From contig JAJYXQ010000030.1 in NCBI GenBank assembly GCA_021796385.1, positions 60,607 to 124,606 of the forward strand: a stretch of DNA of 64,000 bases, read 5' to 3'. Below are positions 16,342 through 26,223 of this stretch, piece by piece (position 1 is the stretch's first letter; every line of letters begins with the position of its first letter). A program made the translations under genes and the position numbers. Below the pieces are notes generated by a model, which was given only the letters and a program-made list of their open reading frames with translations, was not told the DNA's origin and searched no databases. Source of the DNA: Thermoplasmata archaeon. Its GTDB lineage: Archaea; Thermoplasmatota; Thermoplasmata; Lutacidiplasmatales; UBA184.

Positions 16342-17151
16342 ATGCCCGAATCGATGGTGAATGGGTTCAAGATGAACTACACCGATACCGGCAAAGGGGA
16401 GAACCTCGTGTTGCTTCACGGCCTCGGGGGCAATGGCCGGGCCTGGGAGGGGCAGATTGAGTTCTTTTCCCCAATGATGCGTGTCATTGCCCCCGACCTC
16501 CGGGGCCATGGCCGGTCCGAACCGCCCAATGCGGAATCCTACACACCCTTCAATCATGCGGAGGATGTTGTGGCACTCCTGGACTTCCTCAAGGTTGAAA
16601 AGGCTTGGTTCGTGGGACTCAGTGCGGGGGGCTTCGTAACGCAGGCCATCGCGCTGCGACATCCCGAGCGAGTGAAGGGCATCATCCTCGCCGCCACTTC
16701 GCCATATGTCGATAAGGACATCGTGGCCGTGGGACAGAAGTGGATGGAGGTATACCTCAAGGGGGGAAAAGATGCGTACCTCGACAGGGTGGTCAAGGAC
16801 ATCTTTACCTTGGATTTCTACTTGGCCCACCAAGATGTCGTAGATCGCTTCATTGAGACCCAAAAACACTTGGACTTCAAGGCCATAGCCCCTTCCGGGC
16901 GCGGGAACATCGGGTTCGATGTGCGCCACGAGCTCGTGAAGATGAAATTGCCAGTGCTCGCCATCCACGGTCTCAACGACCGGGTTGTGGACCCCGCATA
17001 TGCCCGAAGGGTACGGCAAGCCGTAGTCGGCGCCGAGGTAAAGCTGATGCCGGACACCGGTCACATGCTCAATGTCGAGCGTCCGGAAGAGTTCAATCAA
17101 GCCATCTTGGATTTCATGGCACGGCATGGGGCCGACTTCCATCGGAGTTGA
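16342..17151 (+). CDS. Alpha/beta hydrolase
   Basis: A 269-residue cytoplasmic serine hydrolase. The catalytic triad is visible: Ser94 in the nucleophile elbow GLSAGG, Asp213 in HGLNDRVVDP and His241 in DTGHMLNVERPEEF; the oxyanion loop is LLHGLGGNGRAWE. The sequence is closest in style to esterase/3-oxoadipate enol-lactonase-like and MenH-like hydrolases, but the substrate cannot be deduced. It ends 35 bases before the metallopeptidase ATG and may share its transcript. Confidence 0.82.
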   Translation: MPESMVNGFKMNYTDTGKGENLVLLHGLGGNGRAWEGQIEFFSPMMRVIAPDLRGHGRSEPPNAESYTPFNHAEDVVALLDFLKVEKAWFVGLSAGGFVTQAIALRHPERVKGIILAATSPYVDKDIVAVGQKWMEVYLKGGKDAYLDRVVKDIFTLDFYLAHQDVVDRFIETQKHLDFKAIAPSGRGNIGFDVRHELVKMKLPVLAIHGLNDRVVDPAYARRVRQAVVGAEVKLMPDTGHMLNVERPEEFNQAILDFMARHGADFHRS

Positions 17152-17186
17152 GGCGAGACCCAGGCCACTCTACTTTGGGAATCTCA

Positions 17187-19229
17187 ATGTCGGGTAAACT
17201 TCGGAAGAATCCGTCGCTGAGAAGGGGCTCGAGCCATCGATCCCATCAAAGTCGGGAATCTCGAAGAATTGTGCCGCTCCGGTTTTCCGTGGCCCACATG
17301 TTGCCGGAGGTCTATCCACAGGAAGACTTCTATCGGTACGCCACCGGGAAGTGGCTCCAAAGGAATCCCGTACCAGCCAACAAGGCTCGATGGGCGGGCT
17401 TTGACGAGCTTGTCGAACAAAACTACAGCCTCCTGAGGAAGATAATGCAGGAGGCCTCGACCGTCGACCCAAAACACTCGTCCTCAGAGCAGCGAAGGGT
17501 GGGGGACTTCTATACGGCAGCGATGGATTGGGACCGGAGGAACCGGCTGGGATTGCGTCCCATCTTGGCAGACCTCGAAGCGATCCGAGGGATATCCTCG
17601 GCCCCGCAAGTTGCCGTGGCCTTGGCTCGGTTCCATCGGAATGCCGATCCGACCGGATTCACGGTCCGTTCGGCTCCTGATTGGAAGCACAGCGAGCGGT
17701 ATGCCCTGTATCTTTTGCAGGGAGGTTTGTCCCTTCCCGATAGGGAGTATTACCTAGCGACCCACTTCGCTCCGGTGCGAGCTTCGTTCTTGAATCATAT
17801 CGCGCGCTTGGAATCCCTAAGCGGGACCCCCTCAGGGGAAGCACGTCGGCAGGCGAAGATCGTGTTGAGCATCGAAACGGAACTTGCGAGGGCAAGCCGA
17901 AAACGCGAGGACCTCAGGGACCCCCTCACGAACTACCACGCGTTCTCCCGGTCACGCCTATCCGAAACCTTCGATAATCTCGACTGGGACACGTATTTCG
18001 AGGAACTCGGCATCACAGTAAGACAACCCGTCATAGTGGGGCAGCCCGAGTTCTTCGAAGGCGTGAATCGTATGATCCACCAACGCGCCCTTTCCGAGTG
18101 GAAGTCGTACCTTGCATGGCGATTGCTCCACGGTTCGGCTCCCTTTCTAGATCAGAAACGGGTGGCGGAGGATTTCGATTTCTTCCATCGAAAACTGCTC
18201 GGTCAGCGAACTCCCGAACCTTCTTGGCGCGAGGCAGCTCGGACGATCGATCGTTTCATCGGGGAGTCTTTAGGAAAGCTTTACGTCGAGCGCCATTTCC
18301 CACCAGAAGCACGGAAGCGCATCGAGGAGTTGGTCGAAGATATCAAGACGGTATTCCGGGACCGCCTCCGGAACGTCCCATGGATGCGTGCTTCTACCCG
18401 GAAGGAGGCGCTCCGCAAGTTCGAACGATTTCGGACGAAGATCGGTCACCCGAAGCGCTTTAGGAGCTATGCGGGACTGCGCATCGCTCGGGAAGACTTT
18501 CACGGCAACGTCACGCGGTCGGCCCAATTTGAGATGCGCCGTCGGTTGAGAAGAGTTGGAAAACGGGTGGACCCCACGGAATGGCAAATGTCGTCCCCCA
18601 CAGTGAACGCCTATTTCCAGCCGTCCATGAACGAGATCGTGTTCCCGGCGGGCATACTCCAACCTCCGTTCTTCGACAAGGACATGGATGATGCCGTGAA
18701 CTATGGCTCCATTGGGGTCGTGATCGGCCACGAGATCACCCATGGCTATGACGACCAGGGACGAAAATTTGACGCCCGGGGGAATCTCCGGGACTGGTGG
18801 GGAGAAACGGATGCGGCGGAGTTCAATGCCCGAGCCTTACGGATCATCGAACAGTTCCGCAGCTACCATCCCCTTCCGGGCTACACAATCAATGGAAAGC
18901 TGACGCAGGGGGAGAACATAGCCGATTTGGGAGGGGTCAGCCTTGCCTACGAGGCTTTGGAACGGCGCCTGAATGACGGACGAACCGCCGATGTCACCCG
19001 GGATGGGTTCACACCGCGCCAAAGGTTCTTTATTGCCTATGCCCAGACTTGGCGAGAGAACATCCGACCCGAGTTACTTCAAAGACTGCTCACCACCGAT
19101 CCCCATTCCCCCGGGGCTTTCCGAGCGATCGGACCGTTGTCGAACTTCCCTCCTTTCTGGGAGGCGTTCCATATCCCGGAAGGAGCCCGCATGCGACTTC
19201 CCGAAAGCAAGCGTTGCGAAATCTGGTAG
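17187..19229 (+). CDS. M13-family zinc metallopeptidase (neprilysin/PepO-like)
   Basis: A 680-residue peptidase. The family start QEDFYRYATGKWLQRNPVP is at about residue 40; the zinc site is IGHEITHGYDDQG with His515, Glu516 and His519, the third ligand is Glu576 in ENIADLGG, and the substrate-binding NAYFQPSMNEIVFPAGILQP precedes it. Family members cut peptides up to ~40 residues. There is no signal peptide or membrane helix, so this is a cytoplasmic oligopeptidase like PepO. I chose ATG 17187; a TTG at 17148 would overlap the hydrolase gene, and ATG 17298 would still keep the whole domain. The N-terminal ~37 residues are basic and not conserved in style. Confidence 0.87.
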   Translation: MSGKLRKNPSLRRGSSHRSHQSRESRRIVPLRFSVAHMLPEVYPQEDFYRYATGKWLQRNPVPANKARWAGFDELVEQNYSLLRKIMQEASTVDPKHSSSEQRRVGDFYTAAMDWDRRNRLGLRPILADLEAIRGISSAPQVAVALARFHRNADPTGFTVRSAPDWKHSERYALYLLQGGLSLPDREYYLATHFAPVRASFLNHIARLESLSGTPSGEARRQAKIVLSIETELARASRKREDLRDPLTNYHAFSRSRLSETFDNLDWDTYFEELGITVRQPVIVGQPEFFEGVNRMIHQRALSEWKSYLAWRLLHGSAPFLDQKRVAEDFDFFHRKLLGQRTPEPSWREAARTIDRFIGESLGKLYVERHFPPEARKRIEELVEDIKTVFRDRLRNVPWMRASTRKEALRKFERFRTKIGHPKRFRSYAGLRIAREDFHGNVTRSAQFEMRRRLRRVGKRVDPTEWQMSSPTVNAYFQPSMNEIVFPAGILQPPFFDKDMDDAVNYGSIGVVIGHEITHGYDDQGRKFDARGNLRDWWGETDAAEFNARALRIIEQFRSYHPLPGYTINGKLTQGENIADLGGVSLAYEALERRLNDGRTADVTRDGFTPRQRFFIAYAQTWRENIRPELLQRLLTTDPHSPGAFRAIGPLSNFPPFWEAFHIPEGARMRLPESKRCEIW

Positions 19230-19333
19230 CCGTAGAGCGGTGGTGGGGTCTATCCGGCAACCAGCGTGATCGTCGAGATCGCACGAACGAACCTTCAACG
19301 TTGCTACGCCCTGACTTCCGAACCGGTGGGTTC

Positions 19334-19361
19334 GGTCTCCCAGCCCGACGGGTGGGAGACC
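19334..19361. terminator. Strong hairpin between convergent genes
   Basis: ggtctccca (19334-19342) and tgggagacc (19353-19361) form a perfect 9-bp stem, extended inside by ccc/ggg. It lies 10 bases past the thermosome stop and ~105 bases past the M13 peptidase stop, so it could end transcripts from both sides. There is no U-tract, so an mRNA-stabilising or processing role is equally possible. Confidence 0.45.
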
Positions 19362-19371
19362 TTGGTTCCGC

Positions 19372-20985
19372 TCAGTGGCCGTGATCCCCACCAGGGGAGG
19401 GGCCCCCGGCGGGTTTCTTGGAGGCAATCACATCATCGATCCGGAGGACCATGTTCGCCACTTCCGTTGCGGATGAGATGGCCTGTTGCTTGACCCGGAG
19501 GGGTTCGATGATCTTGCGCTCGATGGCGTTCAACCACTTGCCGTTCTCGATGTTCACGCCAGCGTTCTTGTTCTGCGCTTCGTGCTGCTGCCGGAGTTCG
19601 ATGATCGTATTGATGGCATCATAACCGGCGTTCTCCGCCAACGACCAAGGAATCACTTCCAAGGCCTGGGCAAAGGCTTCCACGGCCAATTGCTCTCGCC
19701 CTCCAACCGTGGGAGCGAACTTGCGCAGTCGAACCGCCAGCGCCATTTCGGTCGCTCCCCCGCCAGGGCAGACGTAACCGTCTTCGACCGTGGCCGAGAC
19801 GACCTTGAGTGCGTCGTGAAGCGACCGCTCAATCTCTTGAACCACATGCTCCGTGCCGCCCCGGATGAGGATCGATACGCTCCGAGGGTTGTTGCACCCC
19901 GTGACAAAGGTCATGTTTGAGTCGCCGATCTTGCGTTCTTCGACCTTGGCAGCGCTTCCCAGGTCCTTAGGGGTGAGTTCCTTGATCCCCACGACCACCC
20001 GGCCGCCCGTAGCCCGTGCCAGTTTGCTCATGTCGGATTCCTTGACCTGCTTGACCGCGAAGATACCGGATTTCGCAAGGAAGTGCAACACCAGATCGTC
20101 GATGCCTTTCTGGCAGATGACCACGTTCGCTCCGACTTCCTTGACCTTCGTAGCCATGTCGCGAAGAGTCTTCTCCTCCTCGTCGAGGAAGCCCTGGATC
20201 TGGGTGGGGGACTTGATGTTGATCTTACTCTCGAATTCGGTCTTCTTGATCTCGAGGGCGCTGTTGAGGAGCACGATCTTCGCGTTCTTGATCTCCTTGG
20301 GCATCCGAGGATGACCCCGCTCCTTATCTAAGACGAGCCCGTCGATAAGTTGAGTGTCGGTGATCGTTCCTCCCGCCTTTTTCTCCACCTGGATCAAACT
20401 GACGTCGGCGAGGTTCTTTCCCTCCCGCTTTTCCACGATGTCCCGCACCGCCTTGACGGCCAGGGCGGCGAGTTCGTCACGGCCATCGACGCCCTTCGAG
20501 TTCATGGCGGTATGGGCCACGATCGTAAGGGTTGCGACGTCGTCCGGAGTGACCTTCACCCCGATCTCATCTTGGAGAATCCGTTCGGCCTCCTTCATCG
20601 CGACGGAAAAGCCTTTGGACAGTACCGTGGGATGCACGTTCTGCTCCAAGAGGTCCTCGGCCCTCTTGAGTAACTCACCGGCCAGGACCACGGCGGAGGT
20701 CGTCCCGTCCCCGCACTGCTGGTCTTGGGTCTTCGCAACCTCGACCAGCATCTTGGCAGCGGGGTGATCGACGTCTATTTCCTTAAGGATCGTGACACCG
20801 TCGTTCGTAATCGTGATGTCCCCCATCCCATCGACCAGCATTTTGTCCATGCCGCGTGGTCCGAGGGTGGTTCGCACGGCGTCGGAAATGGCCTTGGCTG
20901 CGGCGATGTTGTTGCTCACCGCGCCCTTGCCCTTCTCACGTTCGGTCCCTTCCCTCAGCACCAAGATTGGAGTGCCTTGCAGCAT
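19372..20985 (-). CDS. Thermosome subunit (group II chaperonin)
   Basis: A 537-residue ATP-dependent protein-folding chaperonin subunit that assembles into a double-ring cage with a built-in lid. Seen: [44 protein letters not shown] (ATP-binding), [15 protein letters not shown] and the C-terminal DDVIASKKP followed by a Gly/Pro-rich tail ([11 protein letters not shown]). Length matches the family. A clear TATA box (21020-21030) and a GAGGT ribosome site 8 bases before the ATG give a leader of ~10-15 bases. Thermoplasmata usually have two subunits (alpha and beta); only one is in this window. Confidence 0.96.
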   Translation of the reverse strand: MLQGTPILVLREGTEREKGKGAVSNNIAAAKAISDAVRTTLGPRGMDKMLVDGMGDITITNDGVTILKEIDVDHPAAKMLVEVAKTQDQQCGDGTTSAVVLAGELLKRAEDLLEQNVHPTVLSKGFSVAMKEAERILQDEIGVKVTPDDVATLTIVAHTAMNSKGVDGRDELAALAVKAVRDIVEKREGKNLADVSLIQVEKKAGGTITDTQLIDGLVLDKERGHPRMPKEIKNAKIVLLNSALEIKKTEFESKINIKSPTQIQGFLDEEEKTLRDMATKVKEVGANVVICQKGIDDLVLHFLAKSGIFAVKQVKESDMSKLARATGGRVVVGIKELTPKDLGSAAKVEERKIGDSNMTFVTGCNNPRSVSILIRGGTEHVVQEIERSLHDALKVVSATVEDGYVCPGGGATEMALAVRLRKFAPTVGGREQLAVEAFAQALEVIPWSLAENAGYDAINTIIELRQQHEAQNKNAGVNIENGKWLNAIERKIIEPLRVKQQAISSATEVANMVLRIDDVIASKKPAGGPSPGGDHGH

Positions 20986-21019
20986 TGTGTCGTACCTCGG
21001 CGCGAGTGAATTAGTTCTT

Positions 21020-21030
21020 CTATATATACT
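21020..21030 (-). promoter_or_regulatory. TATA box of the thermosome gene
   Basis: agtatatataga on the minus strand is centred ~40 bases before the ATG at 20985. It is the strongest TATA box in the window, as expected for an abundantly expressed chaperonin. It touches the stop codon of the upstream gene (21031), so the thermosome is independently transcribed. Confidence 0.65.
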
Positions 21031-21495
21031 TTACTCTAGCAGACCGCGGTCCCGGCATTCGTCCTCCACCGCGTCGCGCAGATAGCGAAGCGCCGGGTCG
21101 GTGAGGCCACCCATATGGAGCATGAGGTAGGCGAGGTAGAGCCGCTCGAGCTGCTTACCGTTGGTACTCTTCCGGCTGGCGTTTCCCCCGGGAGGGAAGG
21201 GAACGTTCTCGAGAAGTTCAGGTGGAAGAGTCGAAAAGAGCGGGGCCTTCTTCGGTTGAGGGAGGAAGGACGTCAGGGGCTCGGAAGCCGCGACGTCGGT
21301 TTCGGCGGTCGCAGATTCCTCTTCCATGCGCCGGGCGGCCCGATGGTCCACTCGGACGGTGGTATCCCGGGGATCTTGGAACTCCTCGATCTTCTTTCCG
21401 GTAACATCCTCCACGATCTTGCGGATGGACCAGTGGTTGCCATGACCGCCGTGGCTGCGGGGAGGTTCAGGGGGCTGGTCGGACCTGTCTGACAT
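21031..21495 (-). CDS. Unrecognised small protein
   Basis: A 154-residue cytoplasmic protein. The first ~100 residues look disordered (Pro/Ser/Glu-rich, with HGGHGNH), with one conserved-looking helix [18 protein letters not shown] near residues 22-39. The last ~45 residues ([35 protein letters not shown]) form an amphipathic helical hairpin. I recognise no family. The ATG at 21495 is preferred to the TTG at 21519, because a TATA-like box (cactttaagta, about 21525-21535) lies ~33 bases before 21495 but only ~10 before 21519. Confidence 0.55.
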   Translation of the reverse strand: MSDRSDQPPEPPRSHGGHGNHWSIRKIVEDVTGKKIEEFQDPRDTTVRVDHRAARRMEEESATAETDVAASEPLTSFLPQPKKAPLFSTLPPELLENVPFPPGGNASRKSTNGKQLERLYLAYLMLHMGGLTDPALRYLRDAVEDECRDRGLLE

Positions 21496-21555
21496 TCGTC
21501 TGACAGCATAACGGCCCAAGCCGTACTTAAAGTGAACTGCTCCAGTGGAATCTTT

Positions 21556-22119
21556 TCAGGCCTTCGTGAAGTGTTTCTTGAGCTGGGACCACTCCTCGAA
21601 GGAGATCAATTCCTTCCCTCGAGCCCGGTTCACATCCCGGAGATCCCGGAGCTCGAATTCTCGAATGAGCTCCTCGATCGGTCGCAATGTGCTCGATGTC
21701 GCTGGAGCGGCAGAGGGATAGGTCCGGCTACCCTCCCCCCCCCGACCGAATTGCTTGATCAGCATATCGTGTTCGGCTTTGGTGATCTGTTTCTCCCACA
21801 GGAGATCGTCTATGTGTTCGATTGAGCGAGGGGTATAGATTTGGAGCAACACCTCGAGAGTACGAGGGGCAGCACTCTGGAAGCCGGGTATGTCGGCCGG
21901 TTCCACTGGTCCGGACGACTCCCTTTCGTATCGCGAGAACATGTCCTCGAATAAACGTCGCAAGGAACTGGTGACCTCGGATATCTCTTCCGGTGACGGA
22001 GGACCTCCTCCTTCGGGTTCGAGATGGGATGAGAGGGACAACTTCCACGGGGCCTGCCCGATACCACGGTCGACTTCACCCTCGATGCTCACGACCAAGC
22101 TCTTTTGTTTAACTGACAT
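21556..22119 (-). CDS. Unrecognised protein with C-terminal helical domain
   Basis: A 187-residue cytoplasmic protein (start MSVKQKSLVVSIEGEVD at 22119). It has three parts: an N-terminal beta-like segment with an SxxLEPEGGGPPSPEE stretch, a middle helical part (RTLEVLLQIYTPRSIEHIDDLLWEKQITKAEHDMLI) that resembles SHOCT-like or winged-helix building blocks, and a C-terminal FEEWSQLKKHF helix. No family assigned. The track of a longer frame back to 22332 overlaps the divergent promoter and is not used. A GGTGTTCAACAG stretch before the ATG could be a weak ribosome site. Confidence 0.55.
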   Translation of the reverse strand: MSVKQKSLVVSIEGEVDRGIGQAPWKLSLSSHLEPEGGGPPSPEEISEVTSSLRRLFEDMFSRYERESSGPVEPADIPGFQSAAPRTLEVLLQIYTPRSIEHIDDLLWEKQITKAEHDMLIKQFGRGGEGSRTYPSAAPATSSTLRPIEELIREFELRDLRDVNRARGKELISFEEWSQLKKHFTKA

Positions 22120-22150
22120 CTGTTGAACACCTGGGTCGCAACTGTGCTGC

Positions 22151-22161
22151 AAGCTTTTAAC
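22151..22161. promoter_or_regulatory. Shared divergent TATA-like box
   Basis: aagcttttaac lies between two divergent genes: 24-33 bases before the ATG of the S53 peptidase (22184) and ~35 bases before the ATG at 22119 on the other strand (where it reads gttaaaagctt). No other AT-rich element is present in the 64-base gap, so one box probably serves both directions. Confidence 0.45.
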
Positions 22162-22183
22162 CATTCCCCTCCTCCACCATCCC

Positions 22184-25100
22184 ATGCGGTGGCAACTCAT
22201 GGCCCTATGCGAACGTCGGCGGTTTAATGTTGTTGTGATTAGCGCTCTGGTGCTGGTCGGGCTTCTCCAACTTCCGGGGGCTCTCTTCGGAGCGATCTCA
22301 CAGGAGAGTCTCAGCCCCGCATCAACAGCCACCTACGGAGTGCCCGGACTGGGTCCGGTGCAGGGTCAACTAGTGCTGGGAGCCCCTTTGAGCAGTTCGA
22401 CCATAGTGACGGGAACCCTCGTGTTCCCCGGTCAAGACCCAACGCTGCAAGCGCAGATTGCCCAATCCGTGAATGACCCAACCTCTCCGCTATACCATCA
22501 TTTCATGACCGGAGAAGAATTCGATCAGATGTTTGCCCCTTCACTTTCTTTGCAAGATTCCCTTCGAAGTTACCTAGTTGCGCATGGTGCCAATGTCTCT
22601 GTGGTGAACCCTTTCTTTTGGAACATAGCGGGAACGGCTTCTTCGCTAGGTGCCGCCTTCGGCACGAGTTTCCATCACGCGAGGCTTTCCGGGAAGGAAG
22701 GCTTCTTTCCGTCGCACCCACTAGAACTCCCTGTAGAGTATCGCGCCCTGGGGGTCGAGATCCAATCCGGTTTCCAGTCCTTCGTTGCACCTCACCCCGC
22801 CAACCTGCTTCGATGGCACCCGCCGACGGGAGCCCGAGGGAGTCTAAACCGGCCCGGCGCCACGCTCTCCCTAAATATGTCGATGACCAACGGGGGGTTC
22901 TTCCTGTACACCGGAACGGCGGATTATGTCAATCCCCCCACGAACATGAACGGCACATATGAGCTCAACATCACCGGGGGCGCTGCCCCTTACACCATTA
23001 CGTGGAACTGGGGAGATGGTTCGCGGGAGGTGCTCACGGCTTCGAGCGCCCACGTGTTCGCCAATCATATGTACTATATCCCGGCCCAAGCGGATTATTG
23101 CAACAGCGTCGCGTGCTGGAACCTCACCGTATCCGTAACGGATAAGGCAGGAGATTCCGGGACTATGACCGTCGGGGTGTTCACCGGCTTTTCTCCGATG
23201 ACCGGCCAGCTGTACTATGACTTGAAACCTCTTTTCAAACTGGGGGACTCTGGAGCGGGAACCAAGATCGGCCTTGGGGAAGAGTGCGACCCCTCTTTTG
23301 CGAACAGCCAATATATGGCGGATGCCAACAAATTCTCCCGCATGTTCGGGCTCCCGCTGTTCACTACGACGACCCTCGTGCTGATGGGCTCGGGGGCATC
23401 AACTTGTTCGGGGGGTCAGGCGGGTTGGTCCGGTGAGACGATGCTCGATATCGAGTGGGCCCACGTTTTTGCACCGAATGCCACCTTGGAGGTCGACCTG
23501 GCGAACTCGGACCCTGGGGAAGGTGATGCGACCTGGCTTACCACCTCGAATGGCGTTTTCATCGCATCCAACAGCTGGGGAGGGGCGACCTCAGGCTATG
23601 ACACGACCTGGAACCAGGCGGCATCACAAGGACAATCCTACCTGACGGCCTCCGGAGATTGTGGCTCGGCGGGCCTTTCGACATCATACCCTGCCGACAT
23701 TCCGACGGGGGTCGGCGTTGGTGGTACTCAGGTCTATCCCATGGCGAGCGGCGTCTTTGGGACGGAGTACGCTTGGAATGGGACCACGGATCCGAACGGT
23801 TGTGCGAATGATGAGGGCTCTACCGGTGGATACACGACTGCCTACCCTGCCCCGGCCTACCAGCAAGGGATGCAAGGCTTTGGGCTCCAGGACCCATCGG
23901 GATGCACATCGGTCACCTGCCGGGGTGTCCCGGACATATCCGCCATCGGTGGAACCTGGGTTGAACTTGTTGACAATGGCTCGTGGGTGTTGAGTGCGGG
24001 CACCTCCCTCGCTTGCCCTTCCACGGCCGCCATGCTGGACGTGATGTACCAGTACAACGGGACGGCCAACAAAGCGAACGGGATGGCCAATTACGGATTG
24101 TATGCCATTGCGAAAGGGTCAAGCTACCATACGGGCTTCTTTGACATTCAGGTCGGCAACAACCTTGTCTCCGGTGCCGGGTATACCACCCAACCCGGCT
24201 GGGACCCAGTTACCGGTCTCGGAAGTTTCAACGTAAGTCAGTTGGCCCAACTTCTGGCCAAAGAGAACGGCAATACCAAACCGTACGCTCCCCTCACCGT
24301 GGTGATGAGCACGAACGTAACCTACGGCCCAGCGAGCCTTTCTGTGAGCTTCGGTGCCGATACGGCGGGTGGTACATCAAGCCTTTCAGGATATAGCTAC
24401 ATTTGGAACTTTGGCGACGGGACAACGAGTCCGTCCACGACCTACTTCACGAGCCATGTGTACGCATCTCCCGGAGTCTATCACGCCTCGGTCAATGTGA
24501 CATCAGGCGCGACCAGTGCGACGTCGAACTCGGTTACCATCGTCGTTGCAAAATCGATTTCAGGGGGTTCCGGTATCTTGATCACCTCCTTTACGGCGAC
24601 ACCGAATCCGGGCACCGTCGGGTCATCGGTCACTTTTGCAGTGAGTGCCTCTGGGGGCACGACACCCTTCACTTATGCGTACTCCGTTTTGCCGCCAGGC
24701 TGTACCACACAGAATGCATCCAGTCTCACCTGCACGCCCACTTCCCTAGGCACTTGGAATGTTACCGCCACGGTCACGGACGCGGCCCATAATTCGGCAA
24801 GCAAGGTGCTGCAGTTTAAGGTCAACCCCTCCGCATCGGGCAATCCGACCGTCACGTCATTCGCAGCCAGTCCGAATCCGGATACTCAGGGGGCGACCAC
24901 CACGATATCGGCCACGGTGACGGGGGGAACTCCACCCTACTCCTACGCTTACTCCGGTCTTCCTACCGGTTGCACCTCATCGAATGCCAGTTTGCTGTCG
25001 TGTACACCCCAGACGAGTGGCACGTTCCCGGTTTCACTCGTCGTGACCGACAGTGTCGGTAAGCACGCGTACGCGAACATTTCGCTCGTCGTGAGCGCTC

Positions 25101-26191
25101 CCGGTTCGAGCCCGCTCTCGCTCGCAGCCTATACCGTTACGCCATCGACGATCAGCGTGGGTACCACGGCAACGTTCACCGTGGGGGCTTCCGGCGGGTA
25201 TACACCGTATGCCTACAGCTACCTTGGACTACCCGGGGGATGCACCTCGGCGGACCTCAGCAGTCTCTCGTGCACGCCCACCACCGCCGGGGTCTTCCAG
25301 GTGACGGCGACGGTTACGGACGCGAAGGGCGCGCAGGTCCAAGGCAATGCAACATTGACGGTGCAACCTCAATCCACCGGCGGCCCGACAATCACTGCCT
25401 TCACGATATCCCCGGCACGGATCACGCTAGGCGGTTCTACGGTCTTCACCACCACTGTTTCCGGAGGAGTGCCCCCCTATACGTACTCGTTCACCGGGCT
25501 ACCGTCCGGATGCCAGTCGACATCCCCTACGTTCACCTGCACTCCCACGGCAACCGGGAGTTTTGCCATCTATGTCGATGTGACAGATACCAACGGAGCG
25601 AGCTATACGGCATCCGGTGCCCTTACGGTCATCCCGGCGGGGATACCACTGGCCATACCCATCTTGACGATCTCATCGGCCAGCGTGATCGCGGGGAGCC
25701 AGATAACACTCACAACGTCCGAGAGTGGCGGGGTCAGCCCGTACAGTTACATCTACTCGGGCTTGCCGAATGGATGTACTTCTGAGAATCTCTATAGATT
25801 CTCTTGCAACCCAACCCAGGTGGGTCAGTTCACCATAAGCGTTGAAGTGACGGACGCGGCCGGACACAGAGCAAATTCCACGGGAGTGCCTCTGTCCGTA
25901 CAATCGATCAACAGCCAATCTTCCGGAAACTCGAGCCAGACCATCTTAGGGCTCAGTCCGTTCGATTGGGTCGTGATCTTGGTGATCGTCGCGGTCGTAG
26001 TGGCAATAGTGGCCGTTGTGTTGCGCCAGAAGGGACGAAAGGGCACCGTTCCCCCTCCCTCGCCCCAACCCTGGGCTCCACCTCCCTCGATACCACAGCA
26101 ACAGAACTGGGCCGGGTCCCCGACGGGTTACCCCCCTCAACCACCGAATCCCGGGTATGGACCGGCCCCACCCCCTCCGCCTGGGTGGTAG
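22184..26191 (+). CDS. Giant cell-surface sedolisin (S53 serine-carboxyl peptidase) with PKD and Ig-like repeats
   Basis: A 1335-residue surface peptidase. Order: N-terminal export helix (about 16-38); pro-kumamolisin propeptide (about 60-215, with SPLYHHFMTGEEFDQMF); a PKD-like insert (about 230-330, with WNWGDGSREV) between propeptide and enzyme; catalytic domain with Glu418, Asp422 (GETMLDIEW), oxyanion Asp492 and nucleophile Ser608 in GTSLACP; a second PKD domain (IWNFGDGTTSPS); five ~88-residue Ig-like repeats with a Cys pair each; membrane helix (about 1261-1283); and a Pro-rich cytoplasmic tail with TGYPPQPPNPGYGP. All catalytic residues are intact. Sedolisins act at acidic pH, which fits an acid habitat. 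Starts with ATG ~30 bases after a TATA-like box. Confidence 0.9.
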   Translation: MRWQLMALCERRRFNVVVISALVLVGLLQLPGALFGAISQESLSPASTATYGVPGLGPVQGQLVLGAPLSSSTIVTGTLVFPGQDPTLQAQIAQSVNDPTSPLYHHFMTGEEFDQMFAPSLSLQDSLRSYLVAHGANVSVVNPFFWNIAGTASSLGAAFGTSFHHARLSGKEGFFPSHPLELPVEYRALGVEIQSGFQSFVAPHPANLLRWHPPTGARGSLNRPGATLSLNMSMTNGGFFLYTGTADYVNPPTNMNGTYELNITGGAAPYTITWNWGDGSREVLTASSAHVFANHMYYIPAQADYCNSVACWNLTVSVTDKAGDSGTMTVGVFTGFSPMTGQLYYDLKPLFKLGDSGAGTKIGLGEECDPSFANSQYMADANKFSRMFGLPLFTTTTLVLMGSGASTCSGGQAGWSGETMLDIEWAHVFAPNATLEVDLANSDPGEGDATWLTTSNGVFIASNSWGGATSGYDTTWNQAASQGQSYLTASGDCGSAGLSTSYPADIPTGVGVGGTQVYPMASGVFGTEYAWNGTTDPNGCANDEGSTGGYTTAYPAPAYQQGMQGFGLQDPSGCTSVTCRGVPDISAIGGTWVELVDNGSWVLSAGTSLACPSTAAMLDVMYQYNGTANKANGMANYGLYAIAKGSSYHTGFFDIQVGNNLVSGAGYTTQPGWDPVTGLGSFNVSQLAQLLAKENGNTKPYAPLTVVMSTNVTYGPASLSVSFGADTAGGTSSLSGYSYIWNFGDGTTSPSTTYFTSHVYASPGVYHASVNVTSGATSATSNSVTIVVAKSISGGSGILITSFTATPNPGTVGSSVTFAVSASGGTTPFTYAYSVLPPGCTTQNASSLTCTPTSLGTWNVTATVTDAAHNSASKVLQFKVNPSASGNPTVTSFAASPNPDTQGATTTISATVTGGTPPYSYAYSGLPTGCTSSNASLLSCTPQTSGTFPVSLVVTDSVGKHAYANISLVVSAPGSSPLSLAAYTVTPSTISVGTTATFTVGASGGYTPYAYSYLGLPGGCTSADLSSLSCTPTTAGVFQVTATVTDAKGAQVQGNATLTVQPQSTGGPTITAFTISPARITLGGSTVFTTTVSGGVPPYTYSFTGLPSGCQSTSPTFTCTPTATGSFAIYVDVTDTNGASYTASGALTVIPAGIPLAIPILTISSASVIAGSQITLTTSESGGVSPYSYIYSGLPNGCTSENLYRFSCNPTQVGQFTISVEVTDAAGHRANSTGVPLSVQSINSQSSGNSSQTILGLSPFDWVVILVIVAVVVAIVAVVLRQKGRKGTVPPPSPQPWAPPPSIPQQQNWAGSPTGYPPQPPNPGYGPAPPPPPGW
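24580..25890 (+). repeat. Five tandem Ig-like repeats inside the S53 peptidase
   Basis: Five protein-level repeats spaced ~265 bases apart. Consensus core: YxGLPxGCxS, then ~8 residues, then CTP, then TG.F.V.V.VTD. Each has one Cys after GLP and one ~10 residues later, suggesting a disulfide. The same repeat makes up most of the two Ig-repeat proteins at 49.2-55.3 kb. Confidence 0.75.
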
Positions 26192-26223
26192 AAGGCTAAA
26201 TCCCCTCTTGCTCTCCCCGGGCC

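Noticed and set aside
16315-17142. 275-codon open frame on the minus strand
   Set aside because: It lies exactly opposite the alpha/beta hydrolase, whose catalytic triad is intact. The antisense frame arises from GC-rich codon bias.
24580-25890. Regularly spaced repeats considered as CRISPR
   Set aside because: They repeat at the protein level with diverged DNA, ~265 bases apart, in one reading frame. No short direct-repeat array with unique spacers exists in the window.
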